Of a DNA stretch of 64,000 nt, positions 1 to 9,503 are shown one piece after another. The stretch lies in the NCBI GenBank assembly GCA_964631835.1, contig CAZWAD010000012.1, positions 1 to 64,000 of the forward strand. Reading direction: 5' to 3'. Numbering within the stretch: the first letter of the stretch is position 1; each line of letters opens with the position of its first letter. This DNA comes from Bog-950 sp964631835 (GTDB lineage Bacteria > Bacteroidota > Bacteroidia > Chitinophagales > LD1). A program made the translations under genes and the position numbers. The notes beneath the pieces were generated by a model. The model was given only the letters and a program-made list of their open reading frames with translations, had not been told where the DNA came from and searched no databases.

Positions 1-2455
1 TTTTGAACTTTACTTCACGGGATTTTGTCCCCAGGTTATCACCTACAATTCCCGCCTCCTGTAATTGGTCCATCAATCGCCCTGCACGGTTATACCCAAG
101 TTTAAGCCTGCGCTGAATAAGAGAAGTAGACCCCATTTGGTTTTGAACGATAACACGGGCCGCATCTTCAAACAAATCATCGCGTTCACCATCAATAAAG
201 AAGTCATCACCATCTTTGGCATCAGGGTCAATATATTCGGGCAATTCAAAGGCAGTTGCGTAACCATTCTGTGTGGCTATGAAATCGCGAACTTTTTCTA
301 CTTCGGGAGTATCTACGAAGCCGCATTGCAAGCGAATGGTATCGCTGCCAACGGAAAGAAGCATATCGCCACGTCCAATCAATTGTTCCGCGCCACCGGT
401 ATCGAGAATAGTACGCGAGTCAATTTTGGAAGTTGTTTTGAAAGCAATCCGTGCCGGGAAGTTAGCTTTGATTGTTCCGGTTATAATATTTACTGAAGGA
501 CGTTGGGTAGCGAGAATCAGATGAATGCCGATTGCCCGCGCTAACTGAGCCAAACGGGCAATGGGCATTTCAACTTCCTTACCGGCAGTCATTATTAAAT
601 CAGCAAACTCATCAATTACGAGAACTATATACGGCAGAAACTTATGACCGTTATTTGGATTTAATTGGCGATTGGTAAATTTATGATTGTACTCTTTGAG
701 ATTTCGACAGCTTGCTTTCTTGAGTAAGTTGTACCGGTCGTCCATTTCTAAACAGAGCGCATTAAGCGTAGTAACCACTTTTTTTGTGTCCGTGATGATA
801 GAATCAGCTTCGCCCGGAAGTTTGGCAAGAAAATGCTTTTCGAGCGCTTCGTATAAACTCAACTCTACTTTCTTCGGGTCAACCAGTACAAACTTTATTT
901 GCGAAGGGTGCTTTTTGTATAAGAGCGAAACAAGAACTGAGTTAATACCTACTGATTTTCCTTGTCCTGTGGCACCCGCCATCAGAAGGTGAGGCATTTT
1001 TGCTAAATCAGCAACATAAATTTCGTTACTGATGGATTTACCGATGCAAATCGGAAGTTCAGCCGTAGAGTTCTGGAATTTTTCCGAAGCCAACAGCGAA
1101 CGCATGGATACAATTTCTTTGTGCGCGTTGGGCACTTCAATGCCAATAGTCCCCTTACCCGGAATAGGAGCGATAATGCGGATGCCCAAAGCCGCAAGAC
1201 TTAATGCAATATCATCTTCCAGATTTTTGATTTTGGAAATGCGTACCCCGGGAGCCGGAACAATTTCATAGAGTGTAACCGTAGGACCGATGGTAGCTTT
1301 GATTTTCGAAATCTCAATCTGGTAGTTGTTGAGCGTAGAGATAATCTGGTTTTTGTTGCGCTCAAGTTCTTCGGCATCTATTTTTACCTTGTCACTGCCA
1401 TATTCTTCCAACAGTTCGAGCGAAGGGAACTGATAATTGGAAAGATCAAGTGTAGGATCATAATTCGTATCCAGGCTTCCTGTGTTTTCGTCCATTAATT
1501 CTTCTTCAACAGTTTCAGCCACTTCCAAATCGAGATTGTTTTCCCCGGTCACTTCATTCCCTATATCAAGGTCGACCAGTTTCATGTCTTCCAGTTCTGT
1601 GTTATTTACTTCAAGATTAACCGGAGCATTCAATACCTCATTGGATAAATCAGAAATGTTGTCCTTGGCAAAGATGTTTTCATCCGTGTCTTTAAATACA
1701 GGAACCAGGGGGGGCGGAATAACTACAGACTTTAAAGACTCATTCTTTTTATTAAAAATGCTGAACACATTTAAAACAAAATCGAAATTGATATTGTAAA
1801 CTACAATAGCAAATACTAAAGCGGTTACTAAAAGTGTGGCAGCAACCCCAATCGGTTTCAGTAGCCCTGTAAGGTAGCCTGTTTCACCGGTCAGGTAATT
1901 CCCGAAAGCTCCGCCCCAGCTCAGAACACTTTCGGGTAAAATAAGCGAATTCAAAAATGCTAATGCCGATGAAAACCATATCATGGTAACGAAAGAGTAC
2001 CCGCATATTTTTAGCGCTGGGAAGACATTTTTACGAAGAAGCCAGTTAAAGCCAATCGAAAAACTCATTACTGCCAACAAGTAGGATGATAATCCAAACA
2101 AGTTGTTGATGAATAGATTCGCTAACCATGCACCTAATCTTCCCAATGAATTTTTTACTTGAACGGAACTATCTGCCAGTGCGGCTACTCCCCCGTTTAT
2201 TACTTCGCTTTGGTCGTCAGCAAGAGTGAAAAGGTATGAAGTGAAAGCAACTGCCAGCATAAAAGAAAAAAGGATTAAACCGAGTCCGCTTATTTTTATA
2301 AGACGTCCGTCATTCCACCATTTGAGTTCAGGCTCTGCTTTTTGTTTCACTTTCTTTTCAGCCTTTTTCTCACGTGCAGGTTTTGCCGGTTTTTCTTCCA
2401 GCGAAACCTCATCCCATTCCTTTTTGTTTTTAGGAGCAGCTTTTGTTTCTTCCAT
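1..2455 (-). CDS. ftsK: DNA translocase FtsK (3' end cut by the window edge)
   Basis: Hexameric double-stranded DNA pump acting at the division septum in chromosome segregation and dimer resolution. Reading from the ATG at 2455 there are 818 codons with no stop: a charged cytoplasmic N-terminus, about four hydrophobic membrane segments (residues ~50-220), an acidic linker, then the motor with Walker A GATGQGKS, Walker B LVIDEFADL and ATQRPSVNIITGTIKAN. The last part is the winged-helix gamma domain (GSTSLIQRRLKLGYNRAGR, then EAGIVGDNLGTKSREVKF), so only a few C-terminal residues are missing. Family identity is certain; the true stop lies outside the window. It is transcribed away from the tRNA-Leu gene. 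Confidence 0.97.
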   Translation of the reverse strand, partial: MEETKAAPKNKKEWDEVSLEEKPAKPAREKKAEKKVKQKAEPELKWWNDGRLIKISGLGLILFSFMLAVAFTSYLFTLADDQSEVINGGVAALADSSVQVKNSLGRLGAWLANLFINNLFGLSSYLLAVMSFSIGFNWLLRKNVFPALKICGYSFVTMIWFSSALAFLNSLILPESVLSWGGAFGNYLTGETGYLTGLLKPIGVAATLLVTALVFAIVVYNINFDFVLNVFSIFNKKNESLKSVVIPPPLVPVFKDTDENIFAKDNISDLSNEVLNAPVNLEVNNTELEDMKLVDLDIGNEVTGENNLDLEVAETVEEELMDENTGSLDTNYDPTLDLSNYQFPSLELLEEYGSDKVKIDAEELERNKNQIISTLNNYQIEISKIKATIGPTVTLYEIVPAPGVRISKIKNLEDDIALSLAALGIRIIAPIPGKGTIGIEVPNAHKEIVSMRSLLASEKFQNSTAELPICIGKSISNEIYVADLAKMPHLLMAGATGQGKSVGINSVLVSLLYKKHPSQIKFVLVDPKKVELSLYEALEKHFLAKLPGEADSIITDTKKVVTTLNALCLEMDDRYNLLKKASCRNLKEYNHKFTNRQLNPNNGHKFLPYIVLVIDEFADLIMTAGKEVEMPIARLAQLARAIGIHLILATQRPSVNIITGTIKANFPARIAFKTTSKIDSRTILDTGGAEQLIGRGDMLLSVGSDTIRLQCGFVDTPEVEKVRDFIATQNGYATAFELPEYIDPDAKDGDDFFIDGERDDLFEDAARVIVQNQMGSTSLIQRRLKLGYNRAGRLMDQLQEAGIVGDNLGTKSREVKFK

Positions 2456-2614
2456 TGTGATTTATGTGAAACTAAAATCGGTAATACCTTGCCGGTACAC
2501 GTATTATATAACGCTTAATTATTCACAGAAAGTATAGGGGTGTACTGTTTATTTACAGAGCAACTTTGAAAGCTTCGTTTTTGATTTAGATTTGCCAACC
2601 TGTTTTTAAAAACT

Positions 2615-2696
2615 GCCTCAGTGGCGGAACTGGTAGACGCGCACGACTCAAAATCGTGTGCCTTCGGGCGTGGGGGTTCGATTCCCTCCTGGGGTA
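2615..2696 (+). tRNA. tRNA-Leu (anticodon CAA)
   Basis: The stretch folds as a class II tRNA. The acceptor arm pairs GCCTCAG with CTGGGGT, with discriminator A at 2696. The D-arm contains GGCGGAACTGGTAGACGC. The anticodon stem CACGA/TCGTG encloses loop CTCAAAA (anticodon CAA). A variable arm GTGCCTTCGGGCG is followed by the T-arm with GGTTCGATTCC. CCA is not encoded. A perfect hairpin with a T-run follows at once. Confidence 0.95.
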
Positions 2697-2697
2697 C

Positions 2698-2726
2698 AAG
2701 CAGATTCATATGAATCTGCTTTTTTG
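2698..2726 (+). terminator. Rho-independent terminator after tRNA-Leu
   Basis: A perfect palindrome with arms AAGCAGATTCAT and ATGAATCTGCTT is followed by a run of T. It starts two bases after the tRNA and ends its transcript. Confidence 0.85.
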
Positions 2727-2803
2727 TTTACATCGTCTGTAATAAACTTCTTAGCACATATAGCGTGTAGATAAATCTTATATCTGCGTTTCGCCTCCTC
2801 CAA

Positions 2804-2811
2804 TATCTTTG
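2804..2811 (+). promoter_or_regulatory. Putative Bacteroidota -7 promoter box for the porP-like gene
   Basis: TATCTTTG matches the Bacteroidota TAnnTTTG -7 consensus and lies 17 nt before the ATG at 2829. No clear -33 TTTG element was found, so this is a motif match only. Confidence 0.4.
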
Positions 2812-2828
2812 TAACATATCAAATACTG

Positions 2829-3791
2829 ATGAAGAAATTTCTACCTGGCTTTTCTTTATTCTTCATTTTTCATTTTTCATTTTTCATTTCCGTTTTTAGC
2901 CAACAGGAAGCGCAATACAGTATGTATCGCTTCAACGGGCTTTACGTAAACCCGGCTTATGCCGGGAGTCATGAAGTTCTGACGGCTATGGCTATTTACC
3001 GCCACCAATGGGTAAATATGCCCGGTCAACCTCAAACGGCTTCTATAGCTGTTCATTCACCACTACAGAAAGACCGAATCGGATTAGGACTTGTGTACAG
3101 TTTCGATAAAATAGGAGTGGCTCAAACAAATTCATTAAATGCCGATTTTGCATACCGCTTACCGGTAGGCAAAAAGAAAAAAGTGCGTCTTTGTTTTGGT
3201 GTTAATGCCGGATTCAGGCATTATAGTACTGACATGGACAACGTGGCAACTGCGACTTCCAATGACCCGAATTTTACCGGTAATAGTATAAACCGGTGGC
3301 TGCCAGTGGTGGGAGTCGGTATTTACGCTTACTCCGATAGATTCTTCGGAGGGATTTCAGTTCCGAATATTTTGGCGAACACTCTCAATGGAAAATTTTC
3401 CGTTTTTGAAACTTCAACCTCTGTGGCCCGGCAGTATCATCATCTTTTGGTTACCGGTGGTTATGTTTTCAGTGTGGGCAAGAAGGTAAAATTCATGCCC
3501 TCTTTCCTTTTGAAATATGTCCCGGTTTATGCACCTGTCACTTTTGATTTTAACGTCAACTTCATTTTCATTGACCGTATTTGGGTAGGAGCAGGCTACC
3601 GGATGAACGACTCGTATAATTTTATGCTGGCAGGGAGAGTAACCAGGCAACTGAGGATTGGTTATGCGTATGATTTTACGGCATCATCGCTTACTAAATA
3701 TACCACTGGTTCGCACGAGGTGATGGTGAGCTATGATTTTGATTTTGTTCACCGCAAAGTGGTTAGTCCGCGGCAAGTAAAATATTTTTAG
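2829..3791 (+). CDS. PorP/SprF family type IX secretion membrane protein
   Basis: 320 residues, the usual size of the outer-membrane PorP/SprF family, which partners the T9SS and gliding machinery. A signal peptide (residues ~1-24, ending SVFSQQ) leads into the family start AQYSMYRFNGLYVNPAYAGS, followed by alternating beta strands ending in a YDF-type strand. The hydrophobic core of the signal peptide is encoded by a tandem heptanucleotide repeat (CATTTTT, 2864-2889), which is unusual. It is followed without a gap by a TPR-PD40-OmpA gene, the pairing common for PorP/SprF paralogues with PorE-like proteins. Whether this is the core T9SS copy or one of the many paralogues cannot be told. Confidence 0.9.
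   Translation: MKKFLPGFSLFFIFHFSFFISVFSQQEAQYSMYRFNGLYVNPAYAGSHEVLTAMAIYRHQWVNMPGQPQTASIAVHSPLQKDRIGLGLVYSFDKIGVAQTNSLNADFAYRLPVGKKKKVRLCFGVNAGFRHYSTDMDNVATATSNDPNFTGNSINRWLPVVGVGIYAYSDRFFGGISVPNILANTLNGKFSVFETSTSVARQYHHLLVTGGYVFSVGKKVKFMPSFLLKYVPVYAPVTFDFNVNFIFIDRIWVGAGYRMNDSYNFMLAGRVTRQLRIGYAYDFTASSLTKYTTGSHEVMVSYDFDFVHRKVVSPRQVKYF
2864..2889. repeat. CATTTTT heptanucleotide repeat, ~3.7 copies, in a signal peptide
   Basis: Three full CATTTTT units and a partial CATTT lie inside codons 12-21 of the porP-like gene and encode F-I-F-H-F-S-F-F-I-S. The unit is 7 nt, so gain or loss of one copy shifts the frame. The same unit recurs at 21143-21167 in an unrelated signal peptide. Confidence 0.85.
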
Positions 3792-3794
3792 TTG

Positions 3795-5402
3795 ATGAGA
3801 AAGCTATCGCTTCTTCAGTTTATCATTTGCTGCTTCGCTTTTTGCCCGGCAACTGATTTGAGTGCGTGGCTGAAGAAGGGGGATAAATGCCTTAAGAATT
3901 TCCGCTACGATGAAGCGATTGACTACTACAAAAAAGTTGCCGCCCGCGACACTAACGATTTTCTCGCTTGGGAAAAGCTGGGTAACGCTTACCTCATTCT
4001 GAATGATTATAAAAATGCTGAATCGGTTTATAAGGTGCTTGCGGAAAATCCTTTAGCTAACCACCTTAATAAGTTTTATTACGGACAATGTTTACGCGCA
4101 AATGGCAAATACGATGAGGCACAGAAAGCTTATGTAGAATTCGCTAAGGCAATGCCAAGCGATTCTCGGGCAATTGAATTTAAAGCCTTTGCAGAAAAGG
4201 TAAAACCTTTGCTGCAAGACAGGAAATTATTTGAGCTTTCCGCTTTTGAACAAAATTCTTCTGCTTCAGAAATCGGGGCTGTTTATTCGGGAGGTAAAAT
4301 CATTTTCTCTACTAACCGCAATTCTAACAACCCGGTGAAGCATGTCGAAGAGGAAACAGCCATGCCCTATTTCGATTTATTTGAAATGAATGAAAGTGAT
4401 TCAACTTCACCGGTTAAATTGAAGGGCAATGTGAATGCAAAATTCAACGAAGGCCCCGCTACCTTTTCTGCCGATGGGAAACAAATGATTTTTACCCGCA
4501 CTAACTATATCAAACATGGCACTGATTACATCCTTCGACTTGGCTTGTATCATGCCGATTTCGATTCGGCTAAAGGCTGGATTAATATTCAACCGCTGAA
4601 TATCAACAGCCTTACTTACAATGTGGCTCATCCATCGCTTTCAACCGATGGCAGCAGGCTTTTCTTTGTCAGCGATATGCCCGGAGGTTTGGGAGAAACG
4701 GATATTTACGTGAGCGAGAAACAAGACGATAAATGGGGAACTCCGCGCAACCTCGGCAAAGAAATAAATACACCGGGTCGGGAAATGTTTCCGTTTATTG
4801 AAGACAATAACAAACTCTATTTTTCTACAGATTCGCGCTTGGGTTTAGGCGGGCTTGATATTTTCTCTGCCTTTCAATCAAACGAGTTTTGGGTTTATGT
4901 AGCCAACCTTGGCACACCGGTTAATACCACTGCAGATGATTTTGGCTATTCAACACATCCGAAAGGCAAAAAAGGATTCATCATTTCAAACCGTACCGGT
5001 GGAGCAGGAGAGGACGATATCTATAAATTCATCCGTCACGACCAGGAAATTTTTAATCTTCCCAATGTTTATTTCGACTCAAGCAGCTACGAATTGCGGG
5101 CTGATGCCAAAGTTATTCTTGACTCGGTTGCCCTGGTAATTAAACAACATCCTACTTTGGTTATGGAACTGAACGGTCATACCGATTCCAGGGGAACAAA
5201 CGAGTTCAACATTTATCTGTCGCACCAGCGTGCTAACGCTTGTGAGAATTATTTGTCAACTGTTGGTGTTGACCGAAGCCGGATTATCACAACCGGATTC
5301 GGTGAAGAAAAGCTTACCAACAATTGTAAAGAACCGGACGACTGCCCGGATAGCGAACATCAGCAAAACAGGCGTGTGGAGTTTAAAGTGATTAAATTTT
5401 AG
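3795..5402 (+). CDS. TPR-PD40-OmpA family protein (PorE-like)
   Basis: About 535 residues, predicted envelope protein that anchors to peptidoglycan. Order: short hydrophobic export signal; TPR-like helices with repeated Tyr/Ala pattern (residues ~25-140); WD40-like PD40 beta-propeller repeats (~150-400) with motifs such as NEGPATFSADGKQMIFTR and HPSLSTDGSRLFFVSDMPGG; a C-terminal OmpA domain with LNGHTDSRGTNEFN and ending QQNRRVEFKV. I chose ATG 3795, four bases after the porP-like stop codon; a TTG at 3792 is the alternative. The same architecture occurs in PorE of the T9SS, and the neighbour supports a role as its partner. A PorE name is an inference. Confidence 0.9.
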   Translation: MRKLSLLQFIICCFAFCPATDLSAWLKKGDKCLKNFRYDEAIDYYKKVAARDTNDFLAWEKLGNAYLILNDYKNAESVYKVLAENPLANHLNKFYYGQCLRANGKYDEAQKAYVEFAKAMPSDSRAIEFKAFAEKVKPLLQDRKLFELSAFEQNSSASEIGAVYSGGKIIFSTNRNSNNPVKHVEEETAMPYFDLFEMNESDSTSPVKLKGNVNAKFNEGPATFSADGKQMIFTRTNYIKHGTDYILRLGLYHADFDSAKGWINIQPLNINSLTYNVAHPSLSTDGSRLFFVSDMPGGLGETDIYVSEKQDDKWGTPRNLGKEINTPGREMFPFIEDNNKLYFSTDSRLGLGGLDIFSAFQSNEFWVYVANLGTPVNTTADDFGYSTHPKGKKGFIISNRTGGAGEDDIYKFIRHDQEIFNLPNVYFDSSSYELRADAKVILDSVALVIKQHPTLVMELNGHTDSRGTNEFNIYLSHQRANACENYLSTVGVDRSRIITTGFGEEKLTNNCKEPDDCPDSEHQQNRRVEFKVIKF

Positions 5403-5448
5403 GCGTCTTTTTCTTACCTATTCTAATTTTACAACAGTAAATTCCGGT

Positions 5449-6153
5449 ATGAATATTTTTTATTGTCCCGATGCAGTATTGAATGAAAGGTCCTCGCTTG
5501 ATGAAGTCGAATCAAGACATGTGGCTAAGGTTTTGCGCAAACGCGAGAATGAAGAGCTTTTTGTTTTTGATGGAAGGGGAAACTTGTTTGATGCACGGAT
5601 TGAATCCATCGGTCAGAAGGAGGTTAAAATTCATGTGGTGCGCCTGATGGAAAAAGAAGCGAGCGATAACCCTAAGCTTCATATTGCCATTGCACCTCCT
5701 AAAAATACCGAACGGTTTGAATGGTTTATAGAAAAGGTTACCGAGATAGGAGTTGCTGAAATTACCCCACTGCTCTGCAAACATTCAGAGCGCAGGGAAT
5801 TGCGGACTGACCGGTTGGAGAAAATTCTTGTTGGCGCGTGTAAGCAAAGCAACCGGTTTACTATTCCCAAACTGAAAGAGATGATGGAACTTGAAGAGTT
5901 TCTTTATTCTGTGAACAAAAACAATCGCAAATACATCGCTTACATCAACGAAACAGCAATCCATTTAAAAGATGCTTACCATGGTGGCTTTGACGCTGTA
6001 ATAATGATTGGACCCGAAGGGGATTTTGCTAGCGAAGAAGTTGCGCTGGCCGGGGAAAAAGAATTTGAAGTGGTTTCTTTAGGCAAAAGCCGCTTACGTC
6101 TGGAGACTGCGGGTATTTATTCAGCAGCAATTTTTAATCTTGCCAACGAATAG
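5449..6153 (+). CDS. rsmE: 16S rRNA (uracil(1498)-N(3))-methyltransferase RsmE
   Basis: Methylates U1498 of 16S rRNA with S-adenosylmethionine in the cytoplasm. 234 residues, normal for RsmE. An N-terminal PUA-like part contains SRHVAKVLRKRENEELFVFDG; the SPOUT domain carries KNTERFEWFIEKVTEIGV, KQSNRFTIP and the knot motifs MIGPEGDF and LGKSRLRLETA. It starts at ATG 5449, 46 nt after the OmpA gene, and is followed 12 nt later by the DUF4159 gene, so the three could be co-transcribed. Confidence 0.96.
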   Translation: MNIFYCPDAVLNERSSLDEVESRHVAKVLRKRENEELFVFDGRGNLFDARIESIGQKEVKIHVVRLMEKEASDNPKLHIAIAPPKNTERFEWFIEKVTEIGVAEITPLLCKHSERRELRTDRLEKILVGACKQSNRFTIPKLKEMMELEEFLYSVNKNNRKYIAYINETAIHLKDAYHGGFDAVIMIGPEGDFASEEVALAGEKEFEVVSLGKSRLRLETAGIYSAAIFNLANE

Positions 6154-6165
6154 TACTTTTATTCT

Positions 6166-6822
6166 GTGAAAAAGCTTGTTGCAGTTTCTTTTCTCTTTCT
6201 TTTCCTGAGTTCTTTTGTACCGGATGATAAGCCTCTGAAAATTGCTTTGCTGAAATATAATGGGGGAGGAGACTGGTATGCTAATCCAACATCGCTGCCT
6301 AACCTGGCTAAGTATTGCAACAGCAATCTGAACATGAGTATTGAGACCGATATACCCACAGTGGAAGCGGGAAGCGTTGAATTGTTCAACTATCCTTTTG
6401 TACACATGACCGGTCACGGTAACGTGGTATTTAACGAGCAGGAGTTAGAAAACCTGCGCACGTATTTGGTTAGCGGTGGGTTTCTTCATGCCGATGATAA
6501 TTATGGTATGGATAAATTCATTCGTCCGCAGCTCGAAAAATTATTTCCCGGGAATAAACTGGTTGAGATTCCTTTTTCGCACGGCATCTTTCATCAGAAA
6601 TATGATTTCCCGAACGGTCTTCCGAAAATTCATGAGCATGATAACAGCACTCCGCGGGCTTTCGGATTGTTTTATGAAGGAAGGTTAGCGGTGCTTTATA
6701 CTTACGAGTGCGATTTGGGCGATGGCTGGGAAGACCAGGATGTTCACAAAGACCCAGAAGAAGCCCGCGAAAAAGCCCTGAAGATGGGCGCCAATATTAT
6801 CCGCTATGTTTTTACGAACTAA
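6166..6822 (+). CDS. DUF4159 domain-containing exported protein
   Basis: 218 residues with an N-terminal signal peptide (VAVSFLFLFLSSF) and then a complete DUF4159 domain: KIALLKYNGGGDWYANP near the start, HMTGHGNVVF, GGFLHADDNYGMDKFIRP and EIPFSHGIFH. The domain has a class I glutamine amidotransferase-like fold in related proteins, but no enzyme activity is established. The start is GTG at 6166, giving a clean signal peptide and 12 nt spacing from rsmE. Confidence 0.88.
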   Translation: MKKLVAVSFLFLFLSSFVPDDKPLKIALLKYNGGGDWYANPTSLPNLAKYCNSNLNMSIETDIPTVEAGSVELFNYPFVHMTGHGNVVFNEQELENLRTYLVSGGFLHADDNYGMDKFIRPQLEKLFPGNKLVEIPFSHGIFHQKYDFPNGLPKIHEHDNSTPRAFGLFYEGRLAVLYTYECDLGDGWEDQDVHKDPEEAREKALKMGANIIRYVFTN

Positions 6823-6836
6823 CAATATTTAAGCAT

Positions 6837-8429
6837 TTGAAGCGACTTTCCGGTTCAATTGATTTCATTTTCTGGATTTTTCTTATTGTTTTTTTACTCC
6901 TGATTTTTTATTCGCGATTGCAATTTTTACATATCCCGTTTGAACGCGATGAGGGAGAGTACGCTTATGTCGCGCAGTTAATTCTTCAAGGCTATCATCC
7001 ATATCTGGATGCTTATAACATGAAGTTTCCGGGAACATATTTCATGTATGCTCTTTTTTTTCTGATAGGTGGAGAATCTGTTGAAACGATAAGATATGGC
7101 ACTCTGATTATGCTTATTGTCACATCCCTGTTTATTTTTTCGCTGGCGAAAAAAATGTTTGATACCACTTCTGCTTTCGTAGCCGTTGTTTTTTTTACAG
7201 CGTTGAATGCAACTTTTGGCGGAGAAGGCATTATGTCAAATGCCGAGCATTTTGTAATGTTTTTTGTAATAGCAGGAATTTATTTTCTTTTTAAAAGCGA
7301 GGGTGCAAAACATACAGGCTATTCCTTTTTAGCCGGGCTTTTTTTAGCCACAAGCGTAATTGTAAAGCAACCGGGTTATGCCTTTTTTCTTTATGGATGT
7401 TTGTTTATAGCCATCAGACTGGTTAAAAATTTCAGTAGGGTGGAAGTAAAGAAGGCAGTATTATTTTTTAGTGGCGGATTGATTCCCGCATTATTGCTGC
7501 AGGCTTACATAATGTATATAGGTGCGTGGGATAAGTTCCAATTTCTTGTTTTCGATTATGGGTTTGAGTATGCAAACCTGATTACTCCACAGGATTCCGG
7601 GTGGATGTGGAATAACAGTTTGAATTATATAAACAGAGATGCTTTCCCAATTTCACACGCCTCAGTTGTAGGGCTATTCCTTTTATTTTTCCCATTAGGG
7701 TTTTCGAGGCGATGGCATTTGCTTCTGCTGATGACTTTCTCCCTGCTGGCAATTTCTGCCGGAGGATACTTCCGCATTCACTATTTTATTTTTGGGTACT
7801 TTGGGCTGGCGATGATTTTAAGCTCCATTGTTTTTTCTTTCAGCCGTCAGGGTTTTTACCAGAGATGGATACTCCGATTAACTACAATAGCAATCATTTC
7901 CAGTTTCTTCTTGCTTCATAAAGCAGATTTATTTCCGTCAAATACGTTAGATGTTTTCAATAAACACTATGAATGGTCATGTTTCCCCGATGCACCTAAG
8001 GTAGCTGAAGCGGCAAATAAGTTTCTTAAAAAAAATGACAGGCTGGCCATGTTCAGCAATGACCCGCAAATATATTTTCACGCCAGGAGAGTAGGAGTAT
8101 CGGGGTGGCTTTATGAATATCCGCTGTTTGAAAAGCAACGTTATGCAGCTCAAATGCTGAACATGTTTATTAAGGAGGTTGAGTTAAATCATCCCGATTT
8201 GTTTATCTGCTATTATATTTTTCATAACGACCAGAATCATGAAACCCAGCATGCGTTTGAGGATTGGTGGAATAAATATCAAACCGATTTTAAATTGCAG
8301 ATGGTTTATTACCTGACTTCTTCTGATTCAGGTCATTTTATTACCGGCACTGAAATGGAAAATAACCATGAATGGAAGAGCGCCCCGCATTATGCATTTT
8401 GGCTGCGAAAGGACTCTGTTAGCCCTTAG
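6837..8429 (+). CDS. GT39/ArnT-like membrane glycosyltransferase
   Basis: About 530 residues with roughly ten hydrophobic membrane segments. The first extracytoplasmic loop after membrane segment 1 has FERDEGEYAYVAQLILQGY, the acidic DE motif of the ArnT/PMT (GT-C) fold, followed by HPYLDAYNMKFPGTY. These enzymes move sugars from polyprenyl-phosphate donors to envelope acceptors; donor and acceptor are not known here. The open frame extends upstream to 6708 inside the DUF4159 gene, but that part is highly basic and unlike the family, so TTG 6837 (KRLSGSIDFIFW) is taken as start; this is uncertain. Its 3' end overlaps the convergent pyrD by 11 nt. Confidence 0.82.
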   Translation: MKRLSGSIDFIFWIFLIVFLLLIFYSRLQFLHIPFERDEGEYAYVAQLILQGYHPYLDAYNMKFPGTYFMYALFFLIGGESVETIRYGTLIMLIVTSLFIFSLAKKMFDTTSAFVAVVFFTALNATFGGEGIMSNAEHFVMFFVIAGIYFLFKSEGAKHTGYSFLAGLFLATSVIVKQPGYAFFLYGCLFIAIRLVKNFSRVEVKKAVLFFSGGLIPALLLQAYIMYIGAWDKFQFLVFDYGFEYANLITPQDSGWMWNNSLNYINRDAFPISHASVVGLFLLFFPLGFSRRWHLLLLMTFSLLAISAGGYFRIHYFIFGYFGLAMILSSIVFSFSRQGFYQRWILRLTTIAIISSFFLLHKADLFPSNTLDVFNKHYEWSCFPDAPKVAEAANKFLKKNDRLAMFSNDPQIYFHARRVGVSGWLYEYPLFEKQRYAAQMLNMFIKEVELNHPDLFICYYIFHNDQNHETQHAFEDWWNKYQTDFKLQMVYYLTSSDSGHFITGTEMENNHEWKSAPHYAFWLRKDSVSP

Positions 8430-9459
8430 TAAGCGAACGGTTTATATCATGAATCAACAGCGGTCCGGAATAAATAAAACCGGTGTAAAGCTGAATTAAA
8501 TCAGCCCCGGCTTCCAGTTTTTCTTTCGCATCGTTTGCGTTCATAATCCCACCTACACCAATTACAACTGGTTTTGGGTTTTGGGTTTTGATTTTAGAGT
8601 TTATGTATTGTATTACTTCCGTGCTTCTTTTGGTGACAGGCTTACCGCTTAAGCCACCGGTGCCGAAGTTTTCTATTTCCTGCTTGGAATAACTTAATCC
8701 ATCACGTGAAATAGTCGTATTTGTTGCTACTATCCCATCGAGTTTTGACTGATGAATAACACTTATTATTTCATTGAGTTGTTCGTTGGTTAAATCGGGT
8801 GCAATCTTCAATAAAAGAGGTTTGGGTTTTTCCTGAGCATGATTGTAATCCTGAAGTGCGTTTAAAATTTCCAGCAGCGCATCTTTTTCCTGCAGCTCGC
8901 GCAAGCCGGGGGTGTTAGGTGAACTTACATTCACCACAAAATAATGCGCGTAATCGAAAAGCGTTTTAAAACAGTATTCGTAATCGCGGATAGCATCATC
9001 GTTGCTTGTAGTTTTATTTTTACCGATGTTGACGCCTACAATGATGTCCGTTTTCCTCCGCTTCAGTTTCTGAGCGGCTACTTCAGCCCCTACATTATTA
9101 AATCCCATACGGTTAATCAGCGCTTCATTTTTTGTAAGGCGGAACAAGCGGGGCTTGTCGTTGCCCGGCTGAGGGCGCGGTGTAATGGTTCCTATTTCTA
9201 CAAATCCAAAACCGAGCATCCCCATTTCGTCAATTACATCTCCATTCTTGTCGAGTCCGGCAGCAAGCCCTACCGGGTTAGGGAAATCGATACCGAATAA
9301 ATGGCGGTGCAGCGATGAGCCTGTAACTTTTCTTCCTGAAAAAAGACGGATGAGAAAGGGAAGCTTTCCGGCTAATTGAAGGTTATGAATGGTAAAGTGG
9401 TGGGCTTCTTCGGGGTCGAGTTGGAAGAGAAGCGGCTTTACAAGCGGGTAAAAATTCAC
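8419..9459 (-). CDS. pyrD: Dihydroorotate dehydrogenase (quinone), class 2
   Basis: Oxidises dihydroorotate to orotate in pyrimidine synthesis, passing electrons to membrane quinone through FMN. 346 residues. The N-terminal helical membrane-binding region (MNFYPLVKPLLFQLDPEEAHHFT) identifies class 2. Barrel motifs include NPVGLAAGLDKNGD, GFVEIGTITPRPQPGN, RLFRLTKNEALINRMGFNN, VNVSSPNTPGLRELQ (catalytic serine in this segment) and GVGGIMNANDAKEKLEAGADLIQLYTGFIY. A heptanucleotide repeat (GTTTTGG on the plus strand, 8571-8591) encodes the KTQNPKP segment before one beta strand. Confidence 0.97.
   Translation of the reverse strand: MNFYPLVKPLLFQLDPEEAHHFTIHNLQLAGKLPFLIRLFSGRKVTGSSLHRHLFGIDFPNPVGLAAGLDKNGDVIDEMGMLGFGFVEIGTITPRPQPGNDKPRLFRLTKNEALINRMGFNNVGAEVAAQKLKRRKTDIIVGVNIGKNKTTSNDDAIRDYEYCFKTLFDYAHYFVVNVSSPNTPGLRELQEKDALLEILNALQDYNHAQEKPKPLLLKIAPDLTNEQLNEIISVIHQSKLDGIVATNTTISRDGLSYSKQEIENFGTGGLSGKPVTKRSTEVIQYINSKIKTQNPKPVVIGVGGIMNANDAKEKLEAGADLIQLYTGFIYSGPLLIHDINRSLTKG
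8571..8596. repeat. GTTTTGG heptanucleotide repeat, ~3 copies, inside pyrD
   Basis: GTTTTGG GTTTTGG GTTTTGA followed by TTTTAG. It lies in the variable linker K-I-K-T-Q-N-P-K-P of PyrD. This is one of several 7-nt tandem repeats in the window. Confidence 0.7.
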
Positions 9460-9503
9460 GCGGCAAATATAGAACTCAAGCGCTAATCCGTGTTTTTTGC
9501 CGG

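Noticed and set aside
65..524. Plus-strand frames of 143 and 83 codons at the left end
   Set aside because: They are antisense to the FtsK motor and gamma domain, which is unambiguous on the minus strand.
6708..6836. Upstream extension of the GT39-like gene
   Set aside because: It overlaps the DUF4159 coding region in another frame and gives an Arg/Pro-rich stretch not seen in the family.
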